Assembly (NCBI GenBank): GCA_023657465.1
Contig: JAGTJX010000003.1
Span: forward strand, 375,889 to 439,888
Direction: 5' to 3'
DNA: 64,000 nt
Source: Lysobacteraceae bacterium
GTDB taxonomy: Bacteria > Bdellovibrionota > UBA1018 > JAGTJX01
Below the pieces are notes generated by a model. The model did not search any database. It had not been told where the DNA came from and saw only the letters and a program-made list of their open reading frames with translations. Position 1 is the first letter of the stretch, and every line of letters starts with the position of its first letter. A program made the translations under genes and the position numbers. Below, piece after piece: positions 17,078 to 25,998 of the stretch.

Positions 17078-17951
17078 TCTCGCCTTTCATGACAATCACA
17101 ACACTACCACCAACTCTGACTGATTCGATATTCTCGCGTTCACCTACGATTTCAACCTTTGCTCTCCCCGGTCTTCCCATCCAGTGACCTTGTTCTGCAA
17201 TGAAGTGTGGCGACGTAATCAAACCATAATGCCAGAGGAACGCTCCCATTCCACCTGTCGCTGAACCCGTGAATGCATCTTCTGCAGCTTCTGGCGGAAC
17301 TCCTAAATGCCTCGCAAAGGTATTACCCTCATGAGTCACTCCCGATAGACAAAATAAATGCGGGCTAAAAAAATCAGACTGAGACTTGTAGGATTGGTAA
17401 GCATGGATGTCGATCGAAGATTTTTTGAGTACATCTAGGCTCTTAACGAGAATCATGAGCTGGGGTGTCCCCGTACTGACTGTTTGGATAGGACAACCTG
17501 GGATGAGATCAGATTCTTGAATCCCGAATATTTTTGTGACGATCTTAGGATCATGAGTAGTGAGAAACTGAGGCTTCTTCTGAGTCATGACTATTTGGTA
17601 ATCACTCGCTTCACGGTAAATATCTACATTGATCACTCCGGCCTTAAGCTCAAGGGTGACCGTCTTGCGTGCATCCTTCACGTCGATTTCGCCTTCTGAA
17701 ATCAGAGCTCTGATGACAGAAAGCGTGGGATGTCCAGCAAGTGGAATTTCTTCAGCAGGAGTGAAGTATCTTGCACCAAAATTAGCTCGAGTTGACTTCA
17801 CAATGAATGCTGTTTCAGAGAGATTCATCTCACGTGCAAGGGTATGCATCTGGTCATCTGATAGAGAATCTGCATCAAAGACTACTGCGCAGGGATTCCC
17901 CCCAAACAACTTATCTGTGAAAGCGTCAACCCAGATCAGTTTATGCATCAT
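17055..17951 (-). CDS. PhzF-family isomerase/epimerase
   Basis: 298 residues with the duplicated PhzF/DapF-like fold. Typical segments are DAFTDKLFGGNPCAVV at the start, EMNLSETAFI with the conserved Glu in place of the DapF cysteine, RYFTPAEEIPLAGHPTL, and DAFTGSATGGMGAFLW. Family members isomerise small acids; no phenazine genes are present, so the substrate is open. The ATG at 17951 overlaps the helicase stop (ATGA), so it is the second or third gene of that operon. Confidence 0.9.
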   Translation of the reverse strand: MMHKLIWVDAFTDKLFGGNPCAVVFDADSLSDDQMHTLAREMNLSETAFIVKSTRANFGARYFTPAEEIPLAGHPTLSVIRALISEGEIDVKDARKTVTLELKAGVINVDIYREASDYQIVMTQKKPQFLTTHDPKIVTKIFGIQESDLIPGCPIQTVSTGTPQLMILVKSLDVLKKSSIDIHAYQSYKSQSDFFSPHLFCLSGVTHEGNTFARHLGVPPEAAEDAFTGSATGGMGAFLWHYGLITSPHFIAEQGHWMGRPGRAKVEIVGERENIESVRVGGSVVIVMKGEINSSAHA

Positions 17952-19057
17952 TTTCGTTTCATTTTGGCTAGCTGGTCGACAAGCGCTTGATCACGCTCGG
18001 TGACGAAGTTAATCACGAGTCCCTTACGACCCGCACGTGCAGTACGGCCTACACGGTGAATGTAATTCTCGATCTCACGTGGGAGATGATAATTGATCAC
18101 GCGACCGACATGCTCCACATCGAGACCACGTGATGCAAGGTCAGTAGAGATCAAAAGATTGATTTTGCCATCACGGAAGAGCTTGAGATTAGATCTACGT
18201 TCGACTTTGTCCATTTCGCCGCGGTAGATAGCGCACGAGTGACCTTGTTCTTTCAGTTCACTCACAAGCTTGTCACATTGCTCACGAGTATTCGTGAAAA
18301 TGATGGTTCCACCTGTGATCTTGTCACCAAGATATTTTTCTAGATAGCGATAACGCTTACCGTCTTTGATGATGCAGTTTTCTGTATCAAGACTAGGGAC
18401 AAGCTGTCCGCTGTTTTTGGTTTTGATGATTTCGACATCTGCGAAGAGCTCGTTGATGAGTTTCTGTACAGCAGGAGAGATCGTCGCACTTAAGAGTACC
18501 TTCTGAAGAACCTGAGGGCATGCTTCGACGATCTTATTCGCATCAGGCAAGAATCCTGCATCTAACATCTGATCCGCTTCATCGAACACGAGAGTTCTCA
18601 CATCGACGAGAGTGATGAGGTCTCGCTCCATGAGTTTTACAAATCTTCCAGGAGTGGCTACAAGAATCTCAAATGCGCCTTGCACGTTTCGTTTTGCAAT
18701 TTCAAGTGTGCTTCCACCGAGAACGGTGCGAACTCTCAAGCGCGTGGTGTGTGTGAAGTACTTGAATACTTTTGAAACCTGTTCTCCGAGTTCTCGAGTT
18801 GGTACGACAATGAGTGCACGAGGCTGGCCATCGACAGAGACTTTGAGTCCACGATTCTCTAAACTCTTCAACATGTGGAGGATAGGGAGCGCGTAAGAGA
18901 GTGTCTTTCCGCTTCCGGTTTCAGCAACACCCACAATGGAGCGCTCTTCTAGAAGTGCTGGAATCATTTTGTGTTGAATTTCAGTAGGATGTTTGAGGTT
19001 CTTCTCTTCGAGAACCGTCTGGAGTGTGGGAAGTAAGTCGTAGTCAGTGAATTTCAT
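17948..19057 (-). CDS. DEAD-box ATP-dependent RNA helicase
   Basis: 369 residues comprising the two RecA-like domains and little else. Motifs: Q-motif region PTEIQHKMIPAL, Walker A AETGSGKT, PTRELGEQV, DEAD in VFDEADQMLD, SATIS, and HRVGRTARAGR near the end. It lacks a long basic tail or an RNA-binding extension, so it is of the minimal RhlE/SrmB-like type. It probably remodels ribosomal or messenger RNA. A tiny zinc-finger gene ends 6 bases upstream and the PhzF-like gene overlaps downstream. Confidence 0.94.
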   Translation of the reverse strand: MKFTDYDLLPTLQTVLEEKNLKHPTEIQHKMIPALLEERSIVGVAETGSGKTLSYALPILHMLKSLENRGLKVSVDGQPRALIVVPTRELGEQVSKVFKYFTHTTRLRVRTVLGGSTLEIAKRNVQGAFEILVATPGRFVKLMERDLITLVDVRTLVFDEADQMLDAGFLPDANKIVEACPQVLQKVLLSATISPAVQKLINELFADVEIIKTKNSGQLVPSLDTENCIIKDGKRYRYLEKYLGDKITGGTIIFTNTREQCDKLVSELKEQGHSCAIYRGEMDKVERRSNLKLFRDGKINLLISTDLASRGLDVEHVGRVINYHLPREIENYIHRVGRTARAGRKGLVINFVTERDQALVDQLAKMKRK

Positions 19058-19063
19058 AAAAAC

Positions 19064-19183
19064 CTAATCTCGTTTATAACAATTGTGATTCGACGAGCCT
19101 GCACATTGATGACAAACGTAGCGTTTGCATACAGAGCACTGGGAATCAGCGTGTTCGCGTTTACAGAAATAGCATAAAGTCAT
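19064..19183 (-). CDS. Tiny zinc-finger protein (39 aa)
   Basis: From the ATG at 19183 the 39-residue product is almost entirely a metal site: CYFC, QC-SVC, VCHQC and a final HNC (Cys-x2-Cys pairs with extra His residues), similar in spacing to B-box/AN1-like treble fingers that bind two zinc ions. The frame is open further upstream but that part has no family character. It ends 6 bases before the DEAD helicase start, so the two are almost certainly co-transcribed. A role as helicase partner or RNA-binding adaptor is inference. Ribosome site weak. Confidence 0.65.
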   Translation of the reverse strand: MTLCYFCKREHADSQCSVCKRYVCHQCAGSSNHNCYKRD

Positions 19184-19195
19184 GGGTGTGACTCT

Positions 19196-20359
19196 ATGCG
19201 ATATGGATTGAGATTGGAAGCAAATATCCCGTGTGTTAAACACTCCAAACTCTATATGAAGCATCCCCGCGGCATCGCCCCCGACTTACTGGTATCCCAA
19301 GTGCGCAATACGATGCCCTACCTGTTTGAAAACAAGGTTTTAGGAGAGCTTTCAAGCCTACCTCCTGCCCAGACCATCCTGTCTTTTAAAGGCCAAGCAT
19401 TAGATCACTTCGAGTACTTCAGGCTTTGCCTTTCTGCCCACTTCCTCACCGTTGCGACCCCCGTCCCTACTGATGTCGATAACCAAATCCGCCAGAAACT
19501 CTGGCCTAAAAACCTAGCACTTGAGACGGCACTTAAGATGGCTGACCTCGTGCTTGAGTTTCATGATTGGGACTCACAACTCGTGTCTGCCAGGTCTGTT
19601 AATGGACTCACAGGACACATGGGCGAATGGTTTACGGTCGCGTGTGGCGCTTACTGCGCTTTGAAACAGTATTCGTCTAAAGAAGCACTCACTAAACGTG
19701 AAGAAATTTTCTCTGCGATCGAAAACGAAATCATTCATCACTCTGATATTTTTGGATCTCTCTGGAAAGCTGGGGATGGATTAGGCTGTCTCATCGGATC
19801 TGCAAGCATCGCACATAACTTCGGAGATCTCGACCGCGTGATGGACATGTGGAAACTCGATGTCGGTGATCCACTTCGTTTGCAATTTTACAAGATGGCT
19901 GCAAACCCATATGATTCAGAAGGTGAGCTGAGAATGAACGGCAGACTCTGGACTGCAGGTGAGCTCTACAAGGAATCAATAGACGGAAGCTCGATGGCAC
20001 TTGAGAATCACAGGCACTATGCCCTTCGTGCGCCACGCATGTTGCGCGAGAGTCCACAGTACCTTGTACCCAATGGTCCCTTCTTCGATTCATGGGGAGA
20101 GAAGGTCGCTCAGGGACTAAAGCCACGTGAGAGTGATCTTGCAGAAATTGTAAAAACTCTCCTCGATGGGTGGGAGAGACAACCTAAGTCCGTAGGCTAT
20201 GGACGAGGGTTGCATGGAATTTTTGAAGTTGTTCCAGAACTCAAACTATCAAAACTAAGCGCAGCACAAGCAACGCTTGGAGTATCGCGCAATACTTTTG
20301 AAAAACGTTGGAACAAACTCGCACTCGAAGCATTAGATGACATCCCAGGGAGAGCATAA
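19196..20359 (+). CDS. Protein of unknown function (up to 387 aa)
   Basis: No family is recognised. The protein is soluble, with a helical middle region (ALETALKMADLVLEFHDWD, then GHMGEWFTVACGAYCALKQY) and a C-terminal stretch (LSAAQATLGVSRNTFEKRW) that resembles a helix-turn-helix. The frame is open from an ATG at 19196, which would leave only 12 bases to the divergent zinc-finger gene; an ATG at 19256 is a plausible alternative. Its stop overlaps the tag start (TAATG), so it is the first gene of a tag operon. Confidence 0.75.
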   Translation: MRYGLRLEANIPCVKHSKLYMKHPRGIAPDLLVSQVRNTMPYLFENKVLGELSSLPPAQTILSFKGQALDHFEYFRLCLSAHFLTVATPVPTDVDNQIRQKLWPKNLALETALKMADLVLEFHDWDSQLVSARSVNGLTGHMGEWFTVACGAYCALKQYSSKEALTKREEIFSAIENEIIHHSDIFGSLWKAGDGLGCLIGSASIAHNFGDLDRVMDMWKLDVGDPLRLQFYKMAANPYDSEGELRMNGRLWTAGELYKESIDGSSMALENHRHYALRAPRMLRESPQYLVPNGPFFDSWGEKVAQGLKPRESDLAEIVKTLLDGWERQPKSVGYGRGLHGIFEVVPELKLSKLSAAQATLGVSRNTFEKRWNKLALEALDDIPGRA

Positions 20360-20898
20360 TGATGGCAGCACCAAAACCTAGATCCTATTGTGAAGCAGTG
20401 GAAACGATGGAGTTAGGTAGTGTACACCGAGTTTACCACGACACTGCGTATGGCTTCCCTATTGAGAGTGACAACGAACTCTTCGGTAGACTGATTCTTG
20501 AGATCAATCAAGCGGGACTGAGCTGGACTACGATTCTCAACAAACAGAAAACCTTCCGCAAAGCGTATGACCGCTACAACATTAAAAAAGTCGCTGGCTA
20601 CGGAGCCAAAGAAAGAAAACGCCTCCTCGGAGATGCAGGAATCATTCGTAACAAGCTCAAGGTGAATGCGGCCATTCACAATGCAAATGTGATTCTAGGA
20701 TTACAGAAGGAGTTTGGATCATTCAAAAAGTGGATCGAGCATCATCACCCACTCTCGCGTGAAGAATGGACGAAGCTGTTTAAGAAAACATTCAAATTCA
20801 CAGGTGGAGAGATCGTGAATGAATTCCTCATGAGCACGGGTTACCTTGAAGGCTCACATATTCCTAGTTGCCCGATCTATAAGAAGTTGAGAAGATAG
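20359..20898 (+). CDS. tag: DNA-3-methyladenine glycosylase I
   Basis: 179 residues of the Tag family, which excises 3-methyladenine from alkylated DNA. The family's YHDxxYGFPIESDNELFGRLILE segment and the GLSW motif are clear. The C-terminal GYLEGSHIPSCPIY supplies the His and Cys of the zinc snap; a Cys near residue 11 and a His near 23 should complete it. It starts at the TAATG overlap with the preceding gene. Confidence 0.92.
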   Translation: MMAAPKPRSYCEAVETMELGSVHRVYHDTAYGFPIESDNELFGRLILEINQAGLSWTTILNKQKTFRKAYDRYNIKKVAGYGAKERKRLLGDAGIIRNKLKVNAAIHNANVILGLQKEFGSFKKWIEHHHPLSREEWTKLFKKTFKFTGGEIVNEFLMSTGYLEGSHIPSCPIYKKLRR

Positions 20899-20903
20899 GC
20901 TTA

Positions 20904-21365
20904 ATGAAAAAGAAGCACCTCTTGGCTGGATTATTCGCTGCCTTTACGATTGGACTGCTCTCTTACCTAACTGAGACCACTCACCATTTACTGCTGATTG
21001 CACCTTTCGGCGCTACCTCTTGCATTATTTTTGGATTACCTGAAGTCCATGCAGCAAGAGTGAGAAATATTGTTTTTGGATATTTAATCTGTACTGCACT
21101 TGGTTTTTTAGCTCTCGCGGCTCCCATCAACATGACTAGTCTTGCACTAGGATGCGCCATAGGAGCTTCGATTATTCTCATGCTCACTTTTGATGTTGTT
21201 CATCCACCTGCGGCAGGAATTCCTATTTTGTTGATGTCCACCCAATATGACATTCTTTTCTTTTTCTTTCCTCTTACGATAGGAATTGGAATTCTACTCG
21301 TGAGTCAGTTTGTTTTTAATAAACTCGCTTCTCATAGTCTCTCCACATCATCATCTGAGTCCTGA
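20904..21365 (+). CDS. HPP-family integral membrane protein
   Basis: 153 residues with four to five membrane helices and the family's central motif VVHPPAAG near residue 97, plus the APFGATSC segment near 33. HPP proteins are linked to nitrite transport in some organisms, but their general role is unproven. The gene follows tag by 5 bases and overlaps the 3' end of the convergent Fic gene by 50 bases. Confidence 0.85.
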   Translation: MKKKHLLAGLFAAFTIGLLSYLTETTHHLLLIAPFGATSCIIFGLPEVHAARVRNIVFGYLICTALGFLALAAPINMTSLALGCAIGASIILMLTFDVVHPPAAGIPILLMSTQYDILFFFFPLTIGIGILLVSQFVFNKLASHSLSTSSSES

Positions 21366-22908
21366 GTTGTCTCTCAAGATCATCCACTGAACTAGAATAT
21401 TCATTCTCAAGAGGATTCAAAGGCAATGGGTAATGATGCTTCGCTAGAATCATATCTATGAAGAGTCTGATGGTTCTTCCATTACCATCCAAGAATGGAT
21501 GAATTGAGATGAGCTCTTTCTCAAGTACTGCCACGGCTCTTAAGAAGTTTCTTTCTGATCTCTTTAGAAAATGCTGAATCGCAGACTCCACGTAAGGCTC
21601 TATGAATTCTGGAGGAACAAAGTGAAGATCTGCTTTATATCCATCTTTATGTTTCTTATAAGAATCTTGCTGAATTCTGAAATAAGGATTAGCGAGCACT
21701 CCCTCAAATTCTTCTTCAGTCATATACCGTTTGTGATCTTTGTCAAAGTGATCGCCTGAGAAAATAAAATGATCAACTGCTCTAGCCCTAAACTTACCTG
21801 CAAATCTCTCAGCGGTTGATTCTGATTCTATAGTTTTCTCTAATTTATAAAACTCTTCCAAACTTTGACTCAAGGTGAGTAGTTTCTTTCTATACTTTTC
21901 ACGTATGCGGCGAATCTTCGCACCATAGAATTTCTCAACACTCATCACCACTTTATGGATTTCTTTAAGAGTCTCCATTGTCACAGAATGATCCTTGGAA
22001 TTTTCAACATAAGTCTGGTGTGCAAGCAGCCATCTCACAAATGGGGTTGTACCCTCAGTTGAAGCGTAGCCTCCTAACCTCAGATTATCTCTCTGAGATT
22101 GATAAACATAATCTGAATTTATGGTGATCGGAAGGACCTGAGGCATAGCAGATTCTGCAATCTCTTCTAGGTGAATTTCAAAACCTTGTTGATAGATTTT
22201 TTTGTCAGCCGTAGCAATGTTTTCGAATTCTCTTTTTTTTATATTTTTAACAAGGAATATTGTGTCTGGTTTAAACAAAACTTCTGCTTCTTCTGGATAC
22301 TCTGATTTGAAACTAATATCTTTTCCTGTCAGACTACTGATTATAAAAATTACTGGGGTTTTATTCACATACTTTGAATCAAGTGATACTTGAATAAACT
22401 TACTCTCTGCTTGAAACTCACTGGTAGATGAAGAAAGAAAGAATTTGAGTCTGACCTGCTTACCTTCTGCACTCCTATAGAAATCGAGATCCTTCAAGTC
22501 CAAATTAGCTCCACTGTAAGAGGTCACTTTCATTGAAGTTGTATCTTGAAGCTCCTCAATGAGTTTGTCTCGCTCTCGGAGAGAAGAATCATTACGAGGG
22601 GCAATCTTTACCAAGTCTCCATTGATCTTGTACCCCATATCTGAATATTTACTGATGCTCTTATAGTACTCAGTATTATTGAGAGAGACGGGTTCACTAT
22701 TTGCGAAGATTTCTATTCCTGATTCTAATTCAGATTCTGCGAGAAACACTTTGTACATCTGGGTGAGATAGGTGCGTTTCTGTTCTGGAGTGAAGAGTTG
22801 AGTCTGACATTGGTGGAAGAATGTTTCTGGAATATCTTCTGTGCGTGCAAATGCCGTTGAGCAAATGAAAAACAGCGCACTTAGTAAAACAAAACGATTG
22901 ATCAGCAA
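21316..22908 (-). CDS. Exported ADP-ribosyltransferase-like / Fic domain protein
   Basis: 530 residues. A signal peptide (LINRFVLLSALFFICSTAFA) sends it out of the cytoplasm. The C-terminal third is a Fic domain with an intact catalytic motif HPFLDGNGRTIR (His470 to Arg481), expected to transfer AMP from ATP to a target protein. Residues about 105-225 resemble an Arg-type ADP-ribosyltransferase: FLSSSTSEF carries S-T-S (161-163), and KDISFKSEYPEEAEVLF carries the E-x-E pair (Glu207, Glu209). Where these enzymes have Y-R-G, this protein has Y-S-G (131-133), so the NAD-binding arginine may be missing. No clear Fic inhibitory helix is seen. The TTG start has GAGGAG 8 bases upstream. Confidence 0.82.
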   Translation of the reverse strand: MLINRFVLLSALFFICSTAFARTEDIPETFFHQCQTQLFTPEQKRTYLTQMYKVFLAESELESGIEIFANSEPVSLNNTEYYKSISKYSDMGYKINGDLVKIAPRNDSSLRERDKLIEELQDTTSMKVTSYSGANLDLKDLDFYRSAEGKQVRLKFFLSSSTSEFQAESKFIQVSLDSKYVNKTPVIFIISSLTGKDISFKSEYPEEAEVLFKPDTIFLVKNIKKREFENIATADKKIYQQGFEIHLEEIAESAMPQVLPITINSDYVYQSQRDNLRLGGYASTEGTTPFVRWLLAHQTYVENSKDHSVTMETLKEIHKVVMSVEKFYGAKIRRIREKYRKKLLTLSQSLEEFYKLEKTIESESTAERFAGKFRARAVDHFIFSGDHFDKDHKRYMTEEEFEGVLANPYFRIQQDSYKKHKDGYKADLHFVPPEFIEPYVESAIQHFLKRSERNFLRAVAVLEKELISIHPFLDGNGRTIRLFIDMILAKHHYPLPLNPLENEYSSSVDDLERQLRTQMMMWRDYEKRVY

Positions 22909-23034
22909 GTCATCATCTCCTCAACTCTATTTCGGTAGTTTTGAGGCTCAGCGTGAGGGATGAGGATGATGATATGTCAGCTTATTGACTCTTATTGACT
23001 ATCATTCAACCCTCCTGCAATCTATTGCTCAACC

Positions 23035-23925
23035 ATGCAACCACTCCTTGAAGTCCGTAATCTAGTTAAGACTTATCCTAATGTTCAGGCTGTCAGAGGC
23101 GTCAGTTTCAAGATCCCACGCGGAATATGCTTTGGCCTACTGGGTCCCAACGGCGCAGGTAAAACAACCACACTCGAAATGATCGAAGGCATCACCCTTC
23201 CCACCAGTGGAGAGATCGACTTCCAAGGTAAACCGAGTGACTCAGATTTCAAAAAATCTTGCGGCATTCAGTTTCAATCCACTGCGCTTCCTGACTACCT
23301 CACCGTACGTGAGGTACTGGATATGTTTGGATCCATGTATTCCAAGACTGCTGATGTTCAAGGACTCATTGAATGGACGGCAATCGGAGATTTCTTAGAC
23401 CGTGATGTACACAAGCTCTCAGGCGGTCAGAGGCAGCGCGTGCTGCTCGCAGTAGCGCTCATCAATGATCCTGAACTCATCTTCTTAGATGAACCGACAA
23501 CGGGTCTTGATCCCCAGGCGCGAAGAAACTTCTGGGAGCTCATTCTTTCGATCAAGGCCAAGGGCAAAACCATTGTGCTCACCACTCACTATATGGAAGA
23601 AGCCTATACACTTTGTGATGAAATCGCGATCATGGATCAAGGCAAGATTCGTCTCCAAGGCGCCCCACAGAAGCTACTCCGAGAAGTATTCGACAGTGCA
23701 CTCATTCAGATTCCTAAACAAGATTTCGTATTGAAAAACCCTTCGGATTTTTCTTGGCCTAAGCACGAACAAGGAGACGAAATAGAAATCGAATCCAAAG
23801 ACGTCAATCAAACCATCCAAGACCTCATTCATCAGGGTGTATCACTGAAGAACATGCGCACACGCTCTCACACACTAGATGATCTCTTCTTACAACTGAC
23901 TGGCAAGGGGCTCAGAGATGCTTAA
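23035..23925 (+). CDS. ABC transporter ATP-binding protein
   Basis: 296 residues of the DrrA/NodI-type ABC ATPase class. Walker A GPNGAGKTT (about 40-48), signature LSGGQRQRV, Walker B LIFLDEPTTGLDP and the switch TTHYMEEA are intact. It overlaps the ABC-2 permease gene by 8 bases, so the two form one exporter. The exported substrate is unknown: drug, lipid or polysaccharide. Confidence 0.95.
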   Translation: MQPLLEVRNLVKTYPNVQAVRGVSFKIPRGICFGLLGPNGAGKTTTLEMIEGITLPTSGEIDFQGKPSDSDFKKSCGIQFQSTALPDYLTVREVLDMFGSMYSKTADVQGLIEWTAIGDFLDRDVHKLSGGQRQRVLLAVALINDPELIFLDEPTTGLDPQARRNFWELILSIKAKGKTIVLTTHYMEEAYTLCDEIAIMDQGKIRLQGAPQKLLREVFDSALIQIPKQDFVLKNPSDFSWPKHEQGDEIEIESKDVNQTIQDLIHQGVSLKNMRTRSHTLDDLFLQLTGKGLRDA

Positions 23926-24949
23926 ACGAATTCTAGCAATTTTTAATACTCGCAATAAGGAATTCTACCGTGACACTGCTGCACTTGCCTGGAGTTTCGC
24001 GTTTCCGTTTCTCGTCGTGATTGGATTTTGGTTTGCGTTTTCTAAGGGATCTCAGAATCAGTTTAAAGTCGGAGTGGTCTCTACATCACAGACGGCGACT
24101 CTCACTGCATTCAAAAAAATCGACTACATTGAGTTTGTCGACATCCCAAATGAAAATCGCGAATCCATCAACCTTGCTATTGGTAAACTCAAACGTCACC
24201 AATACGACATGATTGTTGAGAGCAACTCCGGCAACAGTATCCAATACTGGATCAACTCAAGCTCACCTAAGGGCTACTTAGTCGAAAAGTTCCTCCTAGG
24301 ATCACGCGCTTCAAATGACAAAATCTCTCAGCAGAAAGTCGAAGGCAAAGAAATCCGCTATGTTGATTGGCTCATTGCTGGAATGATCGCAATGAATCTG
24401 ATGTTCGGAGCCTTCTTCGGTGTGGGCTATACCATCGTCAGATACCGTAAGTCTGGAGTCCTGAAACGCCTGAAAGCCACTCCACTCACTCCTTTTGAAT
24501 TCCTACTTGCGCAAGTCTTCTCTCGAATGGTCGTGATGATGGGAATCTCGAGCATTGTTTTTGTAGGAACTCACCTCATCGTTCACTTCCAGATGTTGGG
24601 CTCGTACCTCGATCTATTCTTAGTGACTGCACTAGGCTCGTTCTGTCTCATCTGCATGTCTTTAGTTGTGGCAGCTAGAATCTCAAGTGAAGAGTTCGCA
24701 AACGGGCTTCTCAACCTTCTGTCTTGGCCAATGATGTTCCTCTCAGGTGTGTGGTTCTCGCTTGAAGGTGCTGATCCCATGGTGAAGAAGTTCTCTCAGA
24801 TCTTCCCACTCACCCACGTGATTGATGCTTCACGTGCAATCATGACGGAAGGTGCGACACTCTCGATGGTTTCTTATAATTTAGTCACTCTTGCCATTAT
24901 GAGCGCAGTATTTCTACTCATTGGCGCAATCCTGTTTAGATGGGAGTAG
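23918..24949 (+). CDS. ABC-2 type transporter permease
   Basis: 343 residues. One N-terminal membrane helix, an extracytoplasmic loop of about 130 residues (60-150 region and beyond), then five helices with the ABC-2 signature around VRYRKSGVLKRLKATPLTPFEF. This is the membrane half of the exporter encoded with the preceding ATPase. It is followed after 2 bases by an FMN reductase gene, which may share the transcript without being part of the transporter. Confidence 0.93.
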   Translation: MLKRILAIFNTRNKEFYRDTAALAWSFAFPFLVVIGFWFAFSKGSQNQFKVGVVSTSQTATLTAFKKIDYIEFVDIPNENRESINLAIGKLKRHQYDMIVESNSGNSIQYWINSSSPKGYLVEKFLLGSRASNDKISQQKVEGKEIRYVDWLIAGMIAMNLMFGAFFGVGYTIVRYRKSGVLKRLKATPLTPFEFLLAQVFSRMVVMMGISSIVFVGTHLIVHFQMLGSYLDLFLVTALGSFCLICMSLVVAARISSEEFANGLLNLLSWPMMFLSGVWFSLEGADPMVKKFSQIFPLTHVIDASRAIMTEGATLSMVSYNLVTLAIMSAVFLLIGAILFRWE

Positions 24950-24951
24950 TA

Positions 24952-25503
24952 ATGAAAATTCTCGTATTCGCAGCATCACTTAAGAAAGACTCACTCAATA
25001 AGAAACTCTCAGCTCAAGCTGCAGAGATTCTTAAAACTCAACCCAACCTCACTATTGATCTAGCAAACTTCCAAGAGTTTGAAATGCCTATGTATGATGG
25101 TGATTTAGAGGAGTCCTCTGGCATTCCCTCAGGTGCTCAAGAACTCATCAGACGTATTCAAGCTTCGGATGCGATCTTGATCTCTACTCCTGAGTACAAT
25201 GGTGGGATCCCAGGAACACTTAAGAATGCAATCGACTGGGCTTCGCGCTCTAGACCTACCCCATTCACTGGCAAGCACATCTTACTCTTAGGGGCATCTC
25301 CTGGAGGCTTCGGCGCTGTCCGAGGTCTTGCACATACTCGTATCCCACTCGAAACTCTTGGGGCTTACGTTTATCCTCAGATGTTTGGCGTGCCACGTGC
25401 TCACGAAGCCTTCGACGAGTCGAGCAAATTCAAGGATCCTAAACAGCTCGATCATCTCACGAAGCTGATCGGAGCATTCGTTAAGTTTGCACAGGCACGG
25501 TAA
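24952..25503 (+). CDS. NADPH-dependent FMN reductase family protein
   Basis: 183-residue flavodoxin-fold enzyme. The FMN-phosphate loop is FAASLKKDSLNKKL at the N-terminus and the TPEYNGGIPGTLKNAIDW motif is the conserved flavin-binding strand-loop. Family members reduce FMN, quinones or chromate with NAD(P)H. The ATG at 24952 lies 2 bases after the permease stop with GGGAG upstream; an upstream in-frame ATG inside the permease gene is unlikely. Confidence 0.92.
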   Translation: MKILVFAASLKKDSLNKKLSAQAAEILKTQPNLTIDLANFQEFEMPMYDGDLEESSGIPSGAQELIRRIQASDAILISTPEYNGGIPGTLKNAIDWASRSRPTPFTGKHILLLGASPGGFGAVRGLAHTRIPLETLGAYVYPQMFGVPRAHEAFDESSKFKDPKQLDHLTKLIGAFVKFAQAR

Positions 25504-25541
25504 TCTTGACATCTTCGTGAAGGCATTGATACCAACAATGA

Positions 25542-25925
25542 ATGTACTTTGAATCCACACAAGGCATAGAAATCACAGCCAAGCCTGAGTACCTATCTAC
25601 CGAGTCATCCCCTCAGGAATCTCAGTTTGTTTTCTCTTACGAGATCACGATTGCGAACAAAGGCGAAACCGAAGTTCAACTCATCAGTAGACATTGGATC
25701 ATCACGGATGGCCACGGACATGTGGAGGAAGTGAAGGGTCTTGGCGTCATCGGCGCACAACCGAAACTCAAGCCTGGAGAATCACACACTTACACAAGCT
25801 TCTGTCCGCTCACTACTCCTACAGGTAATATGCGCGGCACCTATCACATGCAGAACACATTAGGTGCTCACTTCGATGTGAAGATTCCTTTGTTCTTCCT
25901 ACGCGAGATGAATTCACTTCACTGA
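25542..25925 (+). CDS. apaG: ApaG protein
   Basis: 127 residues matching ApaG across its length: an N-terminal beta strand (YFESTQGIEITAKPEYL), the core LISRHWIITDGHGHVEEVKGLGVIG, and LKPGESHTYTSFCPL before the final strand. ApaG has a fibronectin-type-III-like fold and its role remains poorly defined (linked to Co2+ resistance and to ApaH in enterics). No apaH or ksgA is adjacent. Confidence 0.94.
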   Translation: MYFESTQGIEITAKPEYLSTESSPQESQFVFSYEITIANKGETEVQLISRHWIITDGHGHVEEVKGLGVIGAQPKLKPGESHTYTSFCPLTTPTGNMRGTYHMQNTLGAHFDVKIPLFFLREMNSLH

Positions 25926-25998
25926 CTGATTTTTATTAATAATAACAATTACTTAATATTAGTTGCACCGCGTTATTTATTTTGATATAAGTCTGTTT

